From Sphingomonas sp. Leaf33 (GTDB taxonomy: Bacteria; Pseudomonadota; Alphaproteobacteria; Sphingomonadales; Sphingomonadaceae): 64,000 bases of DNA. The stretch is taken from positions 1,375,025 through 1,439,024 of the forward strand of contig NZ_LMLB01000001.1 of the NCBI RefSeq assembly GCF_001421785.1, in the 5' to 3' direction. The notes under the pieces were generated by a model. It searched no databases. It saw nothing but the letters and a program-made list of their open reading frames with translations, and was not told the DNA's origin. The position numbers and the translations under genes were made by a program. Positions within the stretch are counted from its first letter, which is position 1. Every line of letters starts with the position of its first letter. Of the stretch, positions 47,466 to 55,421 are shown one piece after another.

Positions 47466-49346
47466 ATGTGCGGCATCGCGGGGATTTTCTACCCCGGCAC
47501 CCCGAAACCGGTCGATTCCGCACGCATCGTCGCGATGACCGACGCGCAGGCGCACCGCGGGCCGGATGGGGCGGGGGTATGGACCGGCAGCGGCGTCGGG
47601 CTCGGCCATCGGCGCCTGTCGATCATCGATGTCGCCGGATCGCCGCAGCCGATGCAGGCGGGCGCGCTTACCATCACGTACAACGGCGAGGTCTATAATT
47701 TCGCCGAACTGCGGACCGAGCTGGAGACGAAGGGCGCGCGGTTCGTCACGTCGGGCGATACCGAGGTCCTGCTCCACGGCTGGCGCGCGTGGGGCACGGG
47801 ACTGCTCGACCGGCTGGTCGGCATGTTCGCCTTCGCCATCCATGATGCCGGCGCCAACACGCTGACTTTGGTCCGCGATCGGTTGGGCGTGAAGCCGCTC
47901 CATTACGTCGAACTGAGCGATGGTGCCGTGGCGTTCGCGTCGGAACTCAAGGGCTTGCTGGCGCATCCTCTTGTCCGGCGTGAGGTCGATGTTCGCGCGG
48001 TCGAGGACTTCATGGCGCTCGGCTATGTCCCTGACCATGCCTGCATCGTCGCTGGCGTGAAGAAACTTCCCGCTGCCGGCCTGCTCCAGCTCGAACGTGG
48101 GCGTCCGGTCCCGGTCCCGCGCCGCTGGTGGGACATCGACTTTTCGCAGCGCGCCAAGGGCTCGGTAAAGGACCTCGAGGCCGAGATGATCGACCGCCTG
48201 CGCGCGTCGGTACGCAGCCGGATGGTCGCCGACGTGCCGCTGGGGGCGTTCCTATCGGGCGGGGTCGACAGCTCCGCCGTCGTCGCGCTGATGGCGGAAA
48301 CGAGCCCGCGCGCGGTCAAGACGCTGTCGATCGGCTTCGATGAGGCCGGGCATGACGAAAGCGCCTACGCCCGCGCGGTTGCCGACCGCTTCGCCACCGA
48401 TCACCGGACGCGCACCGTCGCGGCGGATGACTTCGCACTGATCGACACGCTGGTCGCGGCGTTCGACGAACCCTTCGCCGATGCTTCCGCGCTCGCCACC
48501 TACCGGGTGTGCGAACTGGCGCGCGAGAGCGTAACGGTCGCGCTGTCGGGCGACGGCGCGGACGAGGCGTTCGCCGGCTACCGCCGCTATCGCTTCCACG
48601 CCGCGGAAGAGGGTGTCCGCGGCCTGTTGCCCGGCCACCTGCGCCAAAAGGTCTTCGGCACGCTCGGCCGGCTCTATCCGAAGGCCGACTGGGCACCGCG
48701 ACCGCTGCGGGCGAAGTCCACGCTGCTGGCGCTCGCGGACGACGGCGCCACGGCGTACGCCCGCGCGGTCGGAGTGACGACGCCGGCAACGCGCGACCGT
48801 CTCTACGGCGATGCGTTCCGCCGCAGTCTGGGCGGCCACCGCGGCGAGGATGCGATGATCGCGACGATGCGGGGTGCGCCGGCGCGCTCGGGCCTGGACG
48901 CCGCGCAATATGCCGACATCCATCACTGGCTGCCCGGCGACATCCTGACCAAGGTCGACCGCACGTCGATGGCGGTCAGCCTAGAAGCGCGTGAGCCGCT
49001 GCTCGATCACCGCCTGCTCGAATTCGCCGCGACCCTGCCGGAGCGGATGCGTATTCAGGGCGGTCAGGGCAAGTGGCTGATGAAGAAGGCGCTGGAGCCG
49101 TGGTTGCCCAACGACGTGCTGTACCGGCCGAAGATGGGCTTCGTGACGCCGGTCAGCGCGTGGTTCCGCCGCGAGCTTGCGGGCGAGGCGGCGGCATTGA
49201 GCAAGTCGCCGGTGCTGGGCGCTTGGTTCGACCGCACGGCGCTCGACCGGCTGGCCGACGATCACCGCGCCGGGCGCGCCGAGCATGGCCGGACCTTGTG
49301 GCAACTGGTGATGCTCGACCGCAGCGTGCGGCGGATGTTCACCTAA
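47466..49346 (+). CDS. Asparagine synthase-like amidotransferase, XrtA system
   Basis: The 626-residue protein resembles AsnB and belongs to the XrtA-locus group. The N-terminal glutaminase has Cys2 as nucleophile (MCGIAGIFYP) and HRGPDGAGVW; the synthase part has the ATP pyrophosphatase loop FLSGGVDSSAVVAL near residue 262 and SGDGADEAFAGYRRYRF. It probably amidates a sugar or polymer precursor rather than aspartate. It is the last gene of the rightward arm and is followed by repeat family B. Confidence 0.93.
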   Translation: MCGIAGIFYPGTPKPVDSARIVAMTDAQAHRGPDGAGVWTGSGVGLGHRRLSIIDVAGSPQPMQAGALTITYNGEVYNFAELRTELETKGARFVTSGDTEVLLHGWRAWGTGLLDRLVGMFAFAIHDAGANTLTLVRDRLGVKPLHYVELSDGAVAFASELKGLLAHPLVRREVDVRAVEDFMALGYVPDHACIVAGVKKLPAAGLLQLERGRPVPVPRRWWDIDFSQRAKGSVKDLEAEMIDRLRASVRSRMVADVPLGAFLSGGVDSSAVVALMAETSPRAVKTLSIGFDEAGHDESAYARAVADRFATDHRTRTVAADDFALIDTLVAAFDEPFADASALATYRVCELARESVTVALSGDGADEAFAGYRRYRFHAAEEGVRGLLPGHLRQKVFGTLGRLYPKADWAPRPLRAKSTLLALADDGATAYARAVGVTTPATRDRLYGDAFRRSLGGHRGEDAMIATMRGAPARSGLDAAQYADIHHWLPGDILTKVDRTSMAVSLEAREPLLDHRLLEFAATLPERMRIQGGQGKWLMKKALEPWLPNDVLYRPKMGFVTPVSAWFRRELAGEAAALSKSPVLGAWFDRTALDRLADDHRAGRAEHGRTLWQLVMLDRSVRRMFT

Positions 49347-49476
49347 ATCCTCCCCGGCACGGGGAGGGGGCCGCCGCCGCAGGCGGTGGTGGAGGGGGTG
49401 GGCCTAAATCGTCTCGCTTGCGGTGAGCCCCCTCCGTCACGCTGCGCGTGCCACCTCCCCGTCCCGGGGAGGATTT
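49345..49476. repeat. Palindromic repeat unit, family B
   Basis: The unit is bounded by inverted ends: AAATCCTCCCCGGCACGGGG at the left and CCCCGTCCCGGGGAGGATTT at the right, with CCGCCGCCGCAGGCGG and TCACGCTGCGCGTG hairpins between. It fills the gap between the amidotransferase and the convergent small gene and is related to 3423-3549. Confidence 0.75.
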
Positions 49477-49477
49477 C

Positions 49478-49660
49478 TCAGCGCAGCTTGGCGATCGACA
49501 ACCCGTCCGCCTTCGCGCGATCCTTCACCGATTCCTCGCTGCGAGTGAGCGCCTTGGCGATCGCTTTCAGCGCCATGCCTTTTTTCGCCAGCGTGTGGAG
49601 CTTTTGAAGCTCCGCTGCGGTCCACGGCTGCTTGTGCCGCTCGAATACGTCCTTAGCCAT
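49478..49660 (-). CDS. Small SANT/helix-turn-helix-like protein
   Basis: The 60-residue product from ATG 49660 has a compact Trp-anchored helix (QPWTAAELQKLHTLAKKGMA) followed by LKAIAKALTRSEESVKDRA, which looks like the second and third helices of a Myb/SANT or helix-turn-helix unit. It may bind DNA. The first eight bases overlap the end of the MAPEG gene, so the two are co-transcribed. Confidence 0.75.
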   Translation of the reverse strand: MAKDVFERHKQPWTAAELQKLHTLAKKGMALKAIAKALTRSEESVKDRAKADGLSIAKLR

Positions 49661-50084
49661 GGAAGACAGCCATAGCGGCATGGAGCGTCAGCGCCATCAG
49701 GCACAGCGTCGAGGCGACGAACAGGTAAAAGCGTACGCCGACCTTGTTGACCGTCGCCTGGAAGAGCGAATGGACGATCCGCAAGGCCACATAGCCCCAC
49801 GCGAGCCACGCATTGAAACCGTTGCCGGTGCCCGTCAGCGCGATGACGATCGCCACCGCGTAGAAGATCGTCGGTTGCTCCATCAGGTGGTTGTAATTGT
49901 GCGCCGGCCAGTTCGCCTTTGGCGGCAGCACGCGATCGGCGTCCCCGGTCTTGCTGCCGGTCAGCTTGCCGATGTCGATTCCCGCGGCCTTCAGCGCGGG
50001 CAGGCGGATGGCGAGCATCCAGGCCCACATGACCAGCGTCCAGGCGATAAGGACGACGACGGGTTTCAGAATATCCTGATGCAT
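49653..50084 (-). CDS. MAPEG family membrane protein
   Basis: The 143-residue protein has four membrane helices and the MAPEG signature NYNHLMEQPTIFYAVAIVIA (about residues 63-82). The family includes glutathione transferases and eicosanoid enzymes; bacterial roles are mostly unknown, perhaps detoxification. ATG at 50084 is the start; the in-frame TTG at 50087 is unlikely. Its ribosome binding site is buried in the hairpin at 50091-50119. Confidence 0.88.
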   Translation of the reverse strand: MHQDILKPVVVLIAWTLVMWAWMLAIRLPALKAAGIDIGKLTGSKTGDADRVLPPKANWPAHNYNHLMEQPTIFYAVAIVIALTGTGNGFNAWLAWGYVALRIVHSLFQATVNKVGVRFYLFVASTLCLMALTLHAAMAVFHG

Positions 50085-50085
50085 C

Positions 50086-50119
50086 AAAAAGCCTCCCCCC
50101 GGATGGTTCGGGGGGAGGC
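50086..50119 (-). promoter_or_regulatory. Terminator-like hairpin covering the MAPEG ribosome binding site
   Basis: Read leftward, GCCTCCCCCC, a nine-base loop and GGGGGGAGGC form a perfect 10-base stem, followed by TTTTTG and then the MAPEG ATG. The 3' arm contains the only good Shine-Dalgarno sequence (GGGGAGG, spacing about seven). The element could be an intrinsic terminator for the upstream unit, a translational switch, or both. Confidence 0.7.
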
Positions 50120-50242
50120 TGCATCAATTGGTTGCCGTGTGCAACCGGAGGCAGTCACGGGAGTAAATTCCGTGAGCCTGCCCCGGCGAAGGCCGGGGTC
50201 GAACGCGGGCCGTGGCCCGCACCGGCCGGCCTATCGCGGTCT

Positions 50243-50266
50243 CACGACTAGCTTGCGCTAGTCGTG
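50243..50266 (-). terminator. Hairpin after deoxyhypusine-synthase-like gene
   Basis: CACGACTAGC / GCTAGTCGTG is a perfect 10-base stem with a TTGC loop, seven bases past the stop. There is no T tract. A REP-like CCCCGGCGAAGGCCGGGG hairpin lies further on at about 50175-50192. Confidence 0.55.
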
Positions 50267-50272
50267 TGCCGC

Positions 50273-51352
50273 TCAGGCGAACAGCTTCGCCCAACCCCGC
50301 TTCGCCCGGTCCTTCCAGTGCCCGCGGTGGTAGGCGTCCGACGCCAGCAGCGGCATGACCGAGCCGGCTTCGGCGAACACCATCTGCTCGATGCCCGTGT
50401 TCACCTTGCCCCACGACGCCGCTTCCTGCAGCGTCGAGGACGAACACGCCCCGTCACGTACGTCGGCGACGGTGATCTGCACCGCATACTTGTGCACCTC
50501 GACGTCCTCGTGGCCCAGGATCTCGGCGCAGACGACGGTGTCCTGGATGAAGTTCTTCGGCACACCGCCGCCGATCATCAGCAGGCCGGTGGTGCCCGCC
50601 TGGATCTTGATTTCCGTCAGCTCGCGGAAGTCGGCGATCGCGTCGAGCACCATGTACGGCTGGCCCGCCTTGGCGCGATCGACCTGATGCTTGACCAGGC
50701 CGAAGCCCGCGGACGAGTCCACGAACGCCGGGCAGAAGATCGGCACGTCATGCTCGTAGGCGAGCTTGACGAGGCTGTTGTCCTTCTTGCCGTGCTCGAC
50801 GAGGTACTTGCCCATCTCGCGGATGAACGCGCGGCTCGAATAGGGCTTGGCTTCCAGCGTCTCGGCGATCTCGAAGATCGTGTGGTCGACGTTCTGGAGC
50901 GCTTCCTCGTCGATATACGTGTCGTAGATACGGTCGATGTAGAGCGAGCGCAGCGTGTCGTCGTCAGGAATTTCAAGCGCCTGGTAGTGCTTGTGGCCAA
51001 GGCCTTCGAAGAAATCCATGTCGACGATGGTCGCGCCGGTGGCGACGATCAGGTCGACCATGTTGTTGCGGACGAGTTCGGCATAGAGGTCCATGCAGCC
51101 GCCCGCGCTGGTCGATCCGGCGATGACCAGACAGACCGTGCAGTCCTTGTCGGCCAACATGTCGTTGTAGATCTTGGTCGCGCGGCCCAAGTCGCGGCTG
51201 GTGAAGCTCATGTCCGCCATCGCATCGACGATCGGGCGCGCGTCGAAGCTGGTGATGTCGATGTGCTTGACCTGTTTCGACAGCAGTTCGGCCTTGCGGG
51301 TGTCGTTGATCGGCGCGTTGGCCGCCGCGGTCTTGGTCAGGGTGTCGGTCAT
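50273..51352 (-). CDS. Deoxyhypusine synthase-family polyamine enzyme
   Basis: The 359-residue protein belongs to the deoxyhypusine synthase family, which moves an aminobutyl group from spermidine or a similar amine through an enzyme-Lys imine. The catalytic Lys is K316 in EAASWGKVN; AGSTSAGGCMDLYAELVRNN and ATGATIVDMDFFEGLGHKHY are conserved NAD-site parts. Bacteria lack eIF5A, so relatives make homospermidine or guanidino-polyamines. ATG at 51352 has GGGAG five bases upstream. A PLP decarboxylase gene lies just upstream, implying a shared polyamine pathway. Confidence 0.88.
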   Translation of the reverse strand: MTDTLTKTAAANAPINDTRKAELLSKQVKHIDITSFDARPIVDAMADMSFTSRDLGRATKIYNDMLADKDCTVCLVIAGSTSAGGCMDLYAELVRNNMVDLIVATGATIVDMDFFEGLGHKHYQALEIPDDDTLRSLYIDRIYDTYIDEEALQNVDHTIFEIAETLEAKPYSSRAFIREMGKYLVEHGKKDNSLVKLAYEHDVPIFCPAFVDSSAGFGLVKHQVDRAKAGQPYMVLDAIADFRELTEIKIQAGTTGLLMIGGGVPKNFIQDTVVCAEILGHEDVEVHKYAVQITVADVRDGACSSSTLQEAASWGKVNTGIEQMVFAEAGSVMPLLASDAYHRGHWKDRAKRGWAKLFA

Positions 51353-51462
51353 GGGAACTCCCATAGTCTTGGCCGGCGTCGTTATGAGGGGACGCGGAAA
51401 CCCGTTTGGCTGGCGAGGCTTGTTTCCAAGCCTCGCCGCCGAATTGTTCTGACGATTGCGCG

Positions 51463-52692
51463 TTACAGCGTGACGACGTTCGACGCGACCGTGCGCTCCA
51501 CCTCGACATACAGCGACGCCATCGGCTCGTCCGCCACGGCCACCGTCTGGTCCGACCCGAAGCCGTTGAACGCGGTGCGCATGGCCGAGCCGTACGCGCC
51601 GAGCATGCCGACCTCGATATAGTCGCCCGCGCGGATGTCCGCCGGCAGCAGGAACGGGCCGGTCATGTGGTCCAGATCGTCGCAGGTCGGGCCATAGAAG
51701 CTGAACGGCATGTCTCGGGCGTTGCTGTCCGGTTCGCGCAGCAGGCGGACCGGGAAGCGCCAGCCGATGTGCGCGGCGTCGAACAGCGCGCCATATGCGC
51801 CGTCGTTGATGTACAGTTCGTCGCCGCGGCGCTTTTCGACGCGCACGATGATCGAGCTGTATTCGGCACACAGCGCACGGCCGGGTTCAGCCCACAGTTC
51901 GGCCGAATAGCTGATCGGCAGCGATTCGAACGCGCGATGGATGGTCTCGAAATACCGCTCCAGCGCGACCGGCTCCATGCCCGGGTAGACGCTGGGGAAG
52001 CCGCCGCCCACGTCGATCACGTCGACCGTCACCGCCGCTTCGACGATGGCCGCGCGGACGCGCTCCATCGCCTGGGCATAGGCGTCCGGCGACATCGCCT
52101 GCGAGCCCACGTGGAAGCAGATGCCGAGCGCGTCGGCCGCCTGGCGGGCAGCGAACAGCAGCGCCTTCGCCTCGTCCGGCATGACACCGAACTTCGACGC
52201 GAGGCTGAGCTTCGACAGGTCCGACGACACGCGGATGCGGACGCACAGGGTAAGATCGGCCGCAGCCACGCCGTCCCGCGAGGTGGCCTCGACGATCTTG
52301 TCGAGCTCTTCCATCGAATCGAGCGAGAAGACGCGGACGCCGTGCTCGAAATAGGCCTGATGGATCGCTTCCTCGGCCTTGACCGGGTGCATGAAGCACA
52401 GGGTCGCGTCCGGCAGCGTCCGGGCGACCAGCCGCACCTCACCCAGCGACGCGACGTCGTAATGGGTGATGCCGCTGTCCCACAGGATCTGGAGCAGGTC
52501 GGGGGAAGGGTTCGCCTTTACCGCATACATCGACCGGCCCGGGAACTTCTCGACGAAGAAGCGGGCGGCACGGGCAGCGGCATGCGGACGCACGAGCGTG
52601 ACCGGTTGGACCGGCTTGCCCTTTGCAATCTCGTTGGCGTTCGGAACGAGGGTCGGGGCGGCTAGCCCCAGCGCGCGATTTTCCTGGTGCAA
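51463..52692 (-). CDS. Type III PLP-dependent decarboxylase (ornithine/lysine decarboxylase-like)
   Basis: The enzyme probably decarboxylates ornithine or lysine to putrescine or cadaverine. The PLP Lys is K59 in MYAVKANPSPDLL, followed by FHVGSQ, DVGGGFP, AEPGRALCAE and the second-subunit Cys in YGPTCDDLDHM. I place the start at TTG 52692, because GGAGG lies nine bases upstream and it gives the normal 409 residues. Upstream in-frame ATGs would run back into the divergent dehydratase gene. It is followed after 110 bases by the deoxyhypusine-synthase-like gene. Confidence 0.9.
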   Translation of the reverse strand: MHQENRALGLAAPTLVPNANEIAKGKPVQPVTLVRPHAAARAARFFVEKFPGRSMYAVKANPSPDLLQILWDSGITHYDVASLGEVRLVARTLPDATLCFMHPVKAEEAIHQAYFEHGVRVFSLDSMEELDKIVEATSRDGVAAADLTLCVRIRVSSDLSKLSLASKFGVMPDEAKALLFAARQAADALGICFHVGSQAMSPDAYAQAMERVRAAIVEAAVTVDVIDVGGGFPSVYPGMEPVALERYFETIHRAFESLPISYSAELWAEPGRALCAEYSSIIVRVEKRRGDELYINDGAYGALFDAAHIGWRFPVRLLREPDSNARDMPFSFYGPTCDDLDHMTGPFLLPADIRAGDYIEVGMLGAYGSAMRTAFNGFGSDQTVAVADEPMASLYVEVERTVASNVVTL

Positions 52693-52855
52693 CTCAAGGG
52701 ACCTCCAATGCCAGGACTTCTGGTCCCGGACTTTCAGTGACGAAAACACTGCCTTGCGGTGGAAGTCCCATGGGGCAGCGGAGGCGGGCAAATAGGGTCG
52801 TCTAACGGCTGTGTAAAGTGTTTCGTTGCGTGGCATTTTCCGGCAGGGATGAAGC

Positions 52856-53824
52856 GTGACGATCGTGCGACAACCCACCCGCGCCGGCGTGCGCGATGCC
52901 GCGGCCAAGATGGCCGAGCTGCTGCCCCCGACACCGCTGCTGCGCGCCGACATCCGGGGCGTGGAACTGGCCTTCAAGGCCGAGTCGCTGCAACCGATCG
53001 GGGCGTTCAAGATTCGCGGCGCTTGGCACCGGCTGACCGCGGTGGACGAGGAGTCGCGGCGACGGGGCGTCGTCGCCTTTTCGTCCGGCAATCATGCGCA
53101 GGGCGTCGCCTGGGCTGCGCGCGAATTGGGCATGCCCGCGGTCATCGTGATGCCTGACGACGCGCCGAAGGTGAAGCGCGACTCGACGCTGGCGCTCGGC
53201 GCCGAGGTCGTCGGCTGCAACCGTTTTACCGACAGCCGCGAAAAGATCGCCGCGCATCTGGCCCACGCGCGCGGCGCGGTGCTGGTGCCCAGTTTCGATG
53301 ACGCCTGGGTGATCGAGGGGCAGGGCAGCGCCGGAATCGAGGCGGAGGATCAGTTCGACGAGATCGACTGGGGCCCGGTCGAGCATGTCGTCAGCCCATG
53401 CGGCGGTGGCGGCCTGTCGGCGGGCCTCGCGCTTGCCCTGCCCGAAGCGACGATCACCGTCGTCGAACCCGAGGGCTGGGACGACATGCGCCGCAGCCTG
53501 GAGGCGGGCTGGATCGAGGAAGTGCCCGCCGACGCGCCGTTCACGTCGTGCGATTCGCTTCAGACGAGGCGGGTGTCGCCGCTGACCTTCGACGTGCTGT
53601 CCCGCCGCGGCGCGACCGGCGTGGCGGTTACCGAAGCCGAAATCCGCACAGCGCAGCGCTGGGCGGCGGCGAAGCTGCGGCTGGTCGTCGAACCGGGCGG
53701 CGCGGTGGCCATTGCCGCGCTGCTGGCGGGCAGGGTCGAGCCGCGGGAGAACATGCTGGTGCTGGTGTCGGGCGGGAATGCCGACCCGGCGGCCTATGCG
53801 GCGGTGCTGAGCGGGACGGACTAG
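52856..53824 (+). CDS. Threonine/serine dehydratase-like PLP enzyme
   Basis: The 322-residue fold-type II PLP protein resembles catabolic threonine ammonia-lyase or serine racemase. The PLP Lys is in GAFKIRGAWHRL (about residue 53), the SSGNHAQGVAWAA loop binds substrate, CGGGGLSAG binds phosphate, and VSGGNAD comes at the end. It lacks the C-terminal regulatory domain of biosynthetic IlvA, so it is probably not feedback-controlled by isoleucine. GTG at 52856 has AGGGA upstream. It is divergent from the decarboxylase. Confidence 0.9.
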   Translation: MTIVRQPTRAGVRDAAAKMAELLPPTPLLRADIRGVELAFKAESLQPIGAFKIRGAWHRLTAVDEESRRRGVVAFSSGNHAQGVAWAARELGMPAVIVMPDDAPKVKRDSTLALGAEVVGCNRFTDSREKIAAHLAHARGAVLVPSFDDAWVIEGQGSAGIEAEDQFDEIDWGPVEHVVSPCGGGGLSAGLALALPEATITVVEPEGWDDMRRSLEAGWIEEVPADAPFTSCDSLQTRRVSPLTFDVLSRRGATGVAVTEAEIRTAQRWAAAKLRLVVEPGGAVAIAALLAGRVEPRENMLVLVSGGNADPAAYAAVLSGTD

Positions 53825-53831
53825 GCTGGCC

Positions 53832-54031
53832 GGTGCTCCCGCGGAGGCGGGAGCCCAGGGTTTTCGAGCGACATCCTTTGCGGCTCTAGGCTCCCGCCTG
53901 CGCGGGCGCACGGAAGGCTCACGATCGCTATCAGTCGTCATCCCCGCGAAGGCGGGGATACATTCTGGCTGACCTGTCGATAGAGCCGATTGACCAGCGA
54001 CTATTGATCCCTACCTTCGCGGGGATGACGG
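53832..54031. repeat. Cluster of palindromic repeats, families C and D
   Basis: This stretch between two convergent genes holds two family C units (around GTGCTCCCGCGGAGGCGGGAGC at 53833-53854, and CTCCCGCCTGCGCGGGCGC near 53890-53908) and two oppositely oriented family D units (ATCCCCGCGAAGGCGGGGAT at 53940-53959 and ACCTTCGCGGGGATGACGG at 54013-54031). It looks like a BIME-type mosaic; no gene is visible. Confidence 0.7.
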
Positions 54032-54060
54032 TGGTTAGGGCTAAAAACCGGCCGCCCACG

Positions 54061-54873
54061 TCACCCCACGAACGCCCGCTCGATCACATAGTCCCCCGGG
54101 TTCGCATTCGACCCCTCGGTGAAGCCCAACCCGTCGAGCATCGCGGCGGTGTCGCGGATCATCGCCATGCTCCCGCACAGCATCACGCGGTCGGTCGCCG
54201 GATCGAGCTTCGCCTCGCCCGGGATACCGTCGAACAGCGACCCGTCCTCGATCATCGTGCCGATGCGCTTCTGGACGGAAAAGTCCTCGCGCGTCACGGT
54301 CGGCACATAATAGAGCTGCGCCTGGGCCTGCTCCTCGACCAGCGGATCGCCTGTCAGCTTCGACTCGAGCACGTCGCGGTAGGCAAGGTCGCTCACGCGC
54401 CGCACCGAATGGACGACGACGATCTGTTCGAACATCTCGTACACGTCCGGATCGCGGATCAGGCTGAGGAACGGGGCGAGGCCCGTGCCGGTCGCCAGCA
54501 GGAACAATCGCTTGCCCGGCGTCAGCGCGTCGGTGACCAGCGTGCCGGTCGGCTTGCGGCCGAGGTAGATCTGATCACCGACCTGCACCTGTTGCAGGCG
54601 CGACGTAAGCGGGCCGTCGGCGACCTTGATCGATAGGAAGTCCAGTTCCTCGTCCCAAGACGGCGACGCCACCGAATAGGCGCGCAGCAAAGGGCGGTTG
54701 TCGCCCTGCAGGCCGATCATCACGAATTCGCCCGACCGGAAGCGGAAGCTTGCGGGCCGCGTGATCGCGAAGCTGAACAGATGCTCGTTCCAGTGATGGA
54801 CCTTGGTCACCGTCTCGACGGTCAGGGCGGCGGTCGGTTCAAGCACGGTCGGGGCAGCGATCGAATCGCTCAT
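54061..54873 (-). CDS. fpr: Ferredoxin--NADP+ reductase
   Basis: The 270-residue FAD enzyme moves electrons between NADPH and ferredoxin or flavodoxin. The FAD site RAYSVASPSWDEELDF (about residues 64-79), the NADP-binding LLATGTGLAPFLSLIRDP and CGSMAMI are seen, ending with VIERAFVG; the terminal part matches the bacterial FPR subclass. It may serve the Fe-S and bacterioferritin systems, but it stands alone here, divergent from a small membrane protein gene. Confidence 0.94.
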   Translation of the reverse strand: MSDSIAAPTVLEPTAALTVETVTKVHHWNEHLFSFAITRPASFRFRSGEFVMIGLQGDNRPLLRAYSVASPSWDEELDFLSIKVADGPLTSRLQQVQVGDQIYLGRKPTGTLVTDALTPGKRLFLLATGTGLAPFLSLIRDPDVYEMFEQIVVVHSVRRVSDLAYRDVLESKLTGDPLVEEQAQAQLYYVPTVTREDFSVQKRIGTMIEDGSLFDGIPGEAKLDPATDRVMLCGSMAMIRDTAAMLDGLGFTEGSNANPGDYVIERAFVG

Positions 54874-55006
54874 TGGAATCCATGTCCTTCATGTGGGGCG
54901 GCGGGCGTGCCCGCGCGCGAAATCATCGGTCTGTCGGAATGCGCGGGCGCCCATAGCAGACAAGCCGCCCCGCGGTCGAGTGTTGCGAGTGAATCGCAAG
55001 GATGCG

Positions 55007-55189
55007 ATGGACGGCGCCATGGAGACACTCGCCAAACTCGCCCCCACCATCACGATGCTCGCCGTCTTCGCGCTGGTCTTCGGCGGAATCCGCCTGGTGC
55101 GTGCCGGAGACGACAGCCGGACGAAGGGCGTGCTGATGCTCGTCTGTGCGGCGGTGCTGGTCGGGAACGTGCTCATCTGGACGCTGTGA
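55007..55189 (+). CDS. Small two-helix membrane protein
   Basis: The 60-residue product from ATG 55007 (AAGGA four bases upstream) has two hydrophobic segments, TITMLAVFALVFGGIRLV and GVLMLVCAAVLVGNVLIWTL, linked by a charged loop RAGDDSRTKG. No domain is recognised. Longer upstream in-frame starts give an unlikely Arg-rich leader. The compact helix-loop-helix form suggests a small inner-membrane protein. Confidence 0.7.
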   Translation: MDGAMETLAKLAPTITMLAVFALVFGGIRLVRAGDDSRTKGVLMLVCAAVLVGNVLIWTL

Positions 55190-55420
55190 GGCGCTACGTC
55201 CGGTAGGCGCCGATTGCGAAGGCAGAATGGGTTCATGCGGAGCAAGGTGAGCTTGTTGACCCCACCCCGCTCGCCCTGAGCGTGTCGAAGGGCCGCTCTT
55301 CTTCCGCCAGGCTTGGGGCGGGCATCGGCAAAGCCGATGCCGTCGGTCGGTGCGCTGCACCGCCGGCCGTGCTTGGCGCCGCGACGCGGATTAGCTTGGC
55401 GCTAACCCGCTGCGCCAAGC
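55190..55420. other. Intergenic stretch with repeats and hairpins
   Basis: The stretch between convergent genes holds a family A half-unit (CTCGCCCTGAGCGTGTCGAA at 55270-55289), a perfect GGCATCGGC / GCCGATGCC hairpin with AAA loop at 55321-55341, and a terminator at 55393-55421. I see no gene in it. Confidence 0.6.
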
Positions 55421-55421
55421 T
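55393..55421 (-). terminator. Hairpin terminator after alpha/beta hydrolase
   Basis: AGCTTGGCGC / GCGCCAAGCT is a perfect 10-base stem with a nine-base loop, starting right at the stop codon of the leftward hydrolase gene. No T run follows leftward. Confidence 0.55.

Noticed and set aside
51463-53091. Longer version of the PLP decarboxylase starting at ATG 53091
   Set aside because: The extra ~130 residues run into the divergent dehydratase gene and look unlike the family; TTG at 52692 has a GGAGG at the right distance.
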